A program made the translations under genes and the position numbers. From contig JALJCO010009025.1 of the NCBI GenBank assembly GCA_023101725.1, forward strand, positions 62,001 to 126,000: a DNA stretch of 64,000 nucleotides, given 5' to 3'. This document shows positions 62,402 through 64,000 of this stretch, in pieces. The stretch's first letter is position 1; each line of letters begins with the position of its first letter. The DNA comes from Atherinomorus stipes (taxonomy: Eukaryota; Chordata; Actinopteri; Atheriniformes; Atherinidae). The notes beneath the pieces are model-generated. The model searched no databases. It saw only the letters and a list, made by a program, of their open reading frames with translations, and had not been told where the DNA came from.

Positions 62402-63759
62402 CCTTACCAAAAAGTAGTGTATGTAAGTATGCTTTAAGTATACTAATTTTACTTTCAGTTTACTATTTATTTACTTATCAGAAATATACTTAAAGTTTAC
62501 TTGGCATTTACTAATAAATGTACTAGAAGTTTAACATATGTAGCCTATACTTATATTTAAACTTTTGAACAATATACTTTAGTAGTAGTACATTTATGGT
62601 ACATTTTCAAACATACTGGTTTCTTTGATACTAAGAGTTTAAATGTTACTGGGCCATTTGGTGGAGTCAAATAAAACATCTGAATTTGTTTTTGACATAA
62701 ATTTGTAATATTTTCTTTACTCAGCATTAAAGGTGAAGTAGAAGAATAATAAGGCAATTTTCAGTATATTTGAAAATGTATTTTTAAACACTAAAACTAT
62801 ACGTGTATTATCAGTAAACTCATAGCAAACCTATAAGGTCACTTTCTGTATACTTTAAAGTCTACTTCGCTGTTGCTAACTTAATGACTTTGTCGCTATA
62901 TTTAGCAACTTTTCAGACAAATCTAGCGACTTTTCCTGGTGATCATGCAGACAGATAAAGTTTATATCGCTCCACCTGTCATCGGGTGCTGCATGCCGTT
63001 CCTGCTGTCCCTTTGCAGACAGCTGTCCTCCTGAGCTGCTGTGAGATGACCACGCCCTCTCATTCAGATCATTTCCCATGATGCCTTGTGGCACAACTGG
63101 GTCTTCTTTGCACCATGACTTAAATGTGTATGTCACCACTTCAGTACCCTTGTTAATGAACAATATAGCATGTCAGTGAGTATATGTTGCAACCAAATGA
63201 TACTGCGCATGCATGAAAATGACTGTTTGGTTCAGTGACGTTATTTAGCGACTTCTGGTGACTATTTTGTTTAGCAATAGCAACTTCTCTGGCTAAAGAG
63301 TTGACCACAGTGGTTTACTTTCTTAAACTAAAAGGGTATTGAGAGGTTTACCACTAGAAAACTAACAGTATGCACAGAAGAATACTTTTAGTAGACTTAA
63401 AAGTGTACTTTGTAGGAGTAAAAGTAAGCATAAAGTTTTAGTACGAGTAAACTGACAATCTACCTAGAGGTATACTTTCAGTATACTTTAAAATGTGCTT
63501 TCTAAAAATAAGTAAGCTTGAAGTTTTAGTACGAGTACACTCACAGTATACCAGAAGATTACTTTAAGTATACTTAAAAGTATACTTTTAAATACTTAAA
63601 TTGGGCCAATTTAGTCCCAAGAAGTAAACTTGTTAGTATACTGGTAGTACACTGAGAGCAGTGTACTTGGTAAATAAAAGTACACTTGGGGGAAATACTT
63701 TAGTATACTTGAGTATACTTAATGACATGTACTTAAGGAATACTTCTTTTTGGTAAGGG
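62402..63759. mobile_element. 1.36-kb TIR element inserted into the LINE relic
   Basis: CCCTTACCAAAAAG at the left faces CTTTTTGGTAAGGG at the right. The subterminal regions are packed with AGTATACTT palindromes, and a different block (about 62870-63300, with TTTAGCGACTT motifs at both ends) sits in the middle. No transposase ORF; the flanks share only TT. Confidence 0.65.
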
Positions 63760-64000
63760 TTGATGGAGTGCTTTTTCTTTGTCAGGAATGAAGTCTTGTC
63801 CCAAGTAGAGGAGTTCTTCATTAGTGAGGGAAGGATGGAGTGGGATTGACAGGCGAATGGGTGCAGGGTTAGGGTCATGAGCTGTGTGATTTACCAAAAG
63901 AATACAAGCAGCAGTGAATTTGCTCTGCAGGACGGCCGGGCTCCCTCTGATAGATGTGAAAAGCTTGGTTATTTGGGAGGGGCTCAGAGTAGAGCTGCTG
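63760..64000 (+). mobile_element. LINE reverse-transcriptase relic, right part (runs off the window)
   Basis: Continues the LINE after the insertion: GGTTGATGGAGTGC, AAGTAGAGGAGTTC, GTCATGAGCTGTG, then GGGAGGGGCTCAGAGTAGAG, all in the order expected for the LINE. Stops and deletions show it is dead. Confidence 0.65.

Overview
The window is vertebrate nuclear DNA, most probably from a ray-finned fish. Genes are split into short exons with GT-AG introns. Their products are vertebrate-specific families. The spacers are AT-rich and carry fish-type interspersed repeats: Tc1-like elements, hAT and TTAA-type MITEs, tRNA-derived SINEs and a LINE reverse-transcriptase relic. Exons were joined by reading acceptor/donor sites and checking that reading phase stays consistent; no search was run.

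Layout, left to right. (1) 669-20738, plus strand: 3' part of a TMEM131L-type gene, 30 coding exons giving 1,415 residues; the 5' exons lie left of the window. (2) 23858-24954, plus: percc1, with a TATA box, a probable non-coding first exon and one coding exon. (3) 27085-33572, plus: pdia2, a complete 11-exon protein disulfide isomerase with two CGHC sites and a KDEL end. (4) 38125-40081, plus: a four-exon LITAF-domain gene. (5) 44222-48602, plus: pdilt, an 11-exon PDI paralogue with the same intron phases as pdia2 but both CxxC sites lost and a KEEL end. (6) 49843-53781, plus: a synaptogyrin, closest to SYNGR3. (7) 56630-60773, minus: the last two coding exons of a gene whose tail resembles a T-type calcium channel (cacna1h-like); it continues past the right edge.

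Functionally this is ordinary chromosomal neighbourhood, not an operon. Three products act in the ER or secretory pathway (Tmem131l, Pdia2, Pdilt), one on late endosomes (LITAF-like), one on synaptic vesicles (Syngr3), one at the plasma membrane (calcium channel), and Percc1 is linked to gut enteroendocrine cells. In humans PERCC1, PDIA2, SYNGR3, CACNA1H, LITAF and PDILT all lie on 16p, so most of the block looks like conserved synteny, with tmem131l (human 4q) joined at the left. I found no unknown multi-gene system. The points most worth attention are the catalytically dead PDI copy beside its active relative, a 22-residue internal repeat in the channel tail, a small membrane-protein-like ORF in a tmem131l intron, nested transposons, and CTCF-like sites in spacers.
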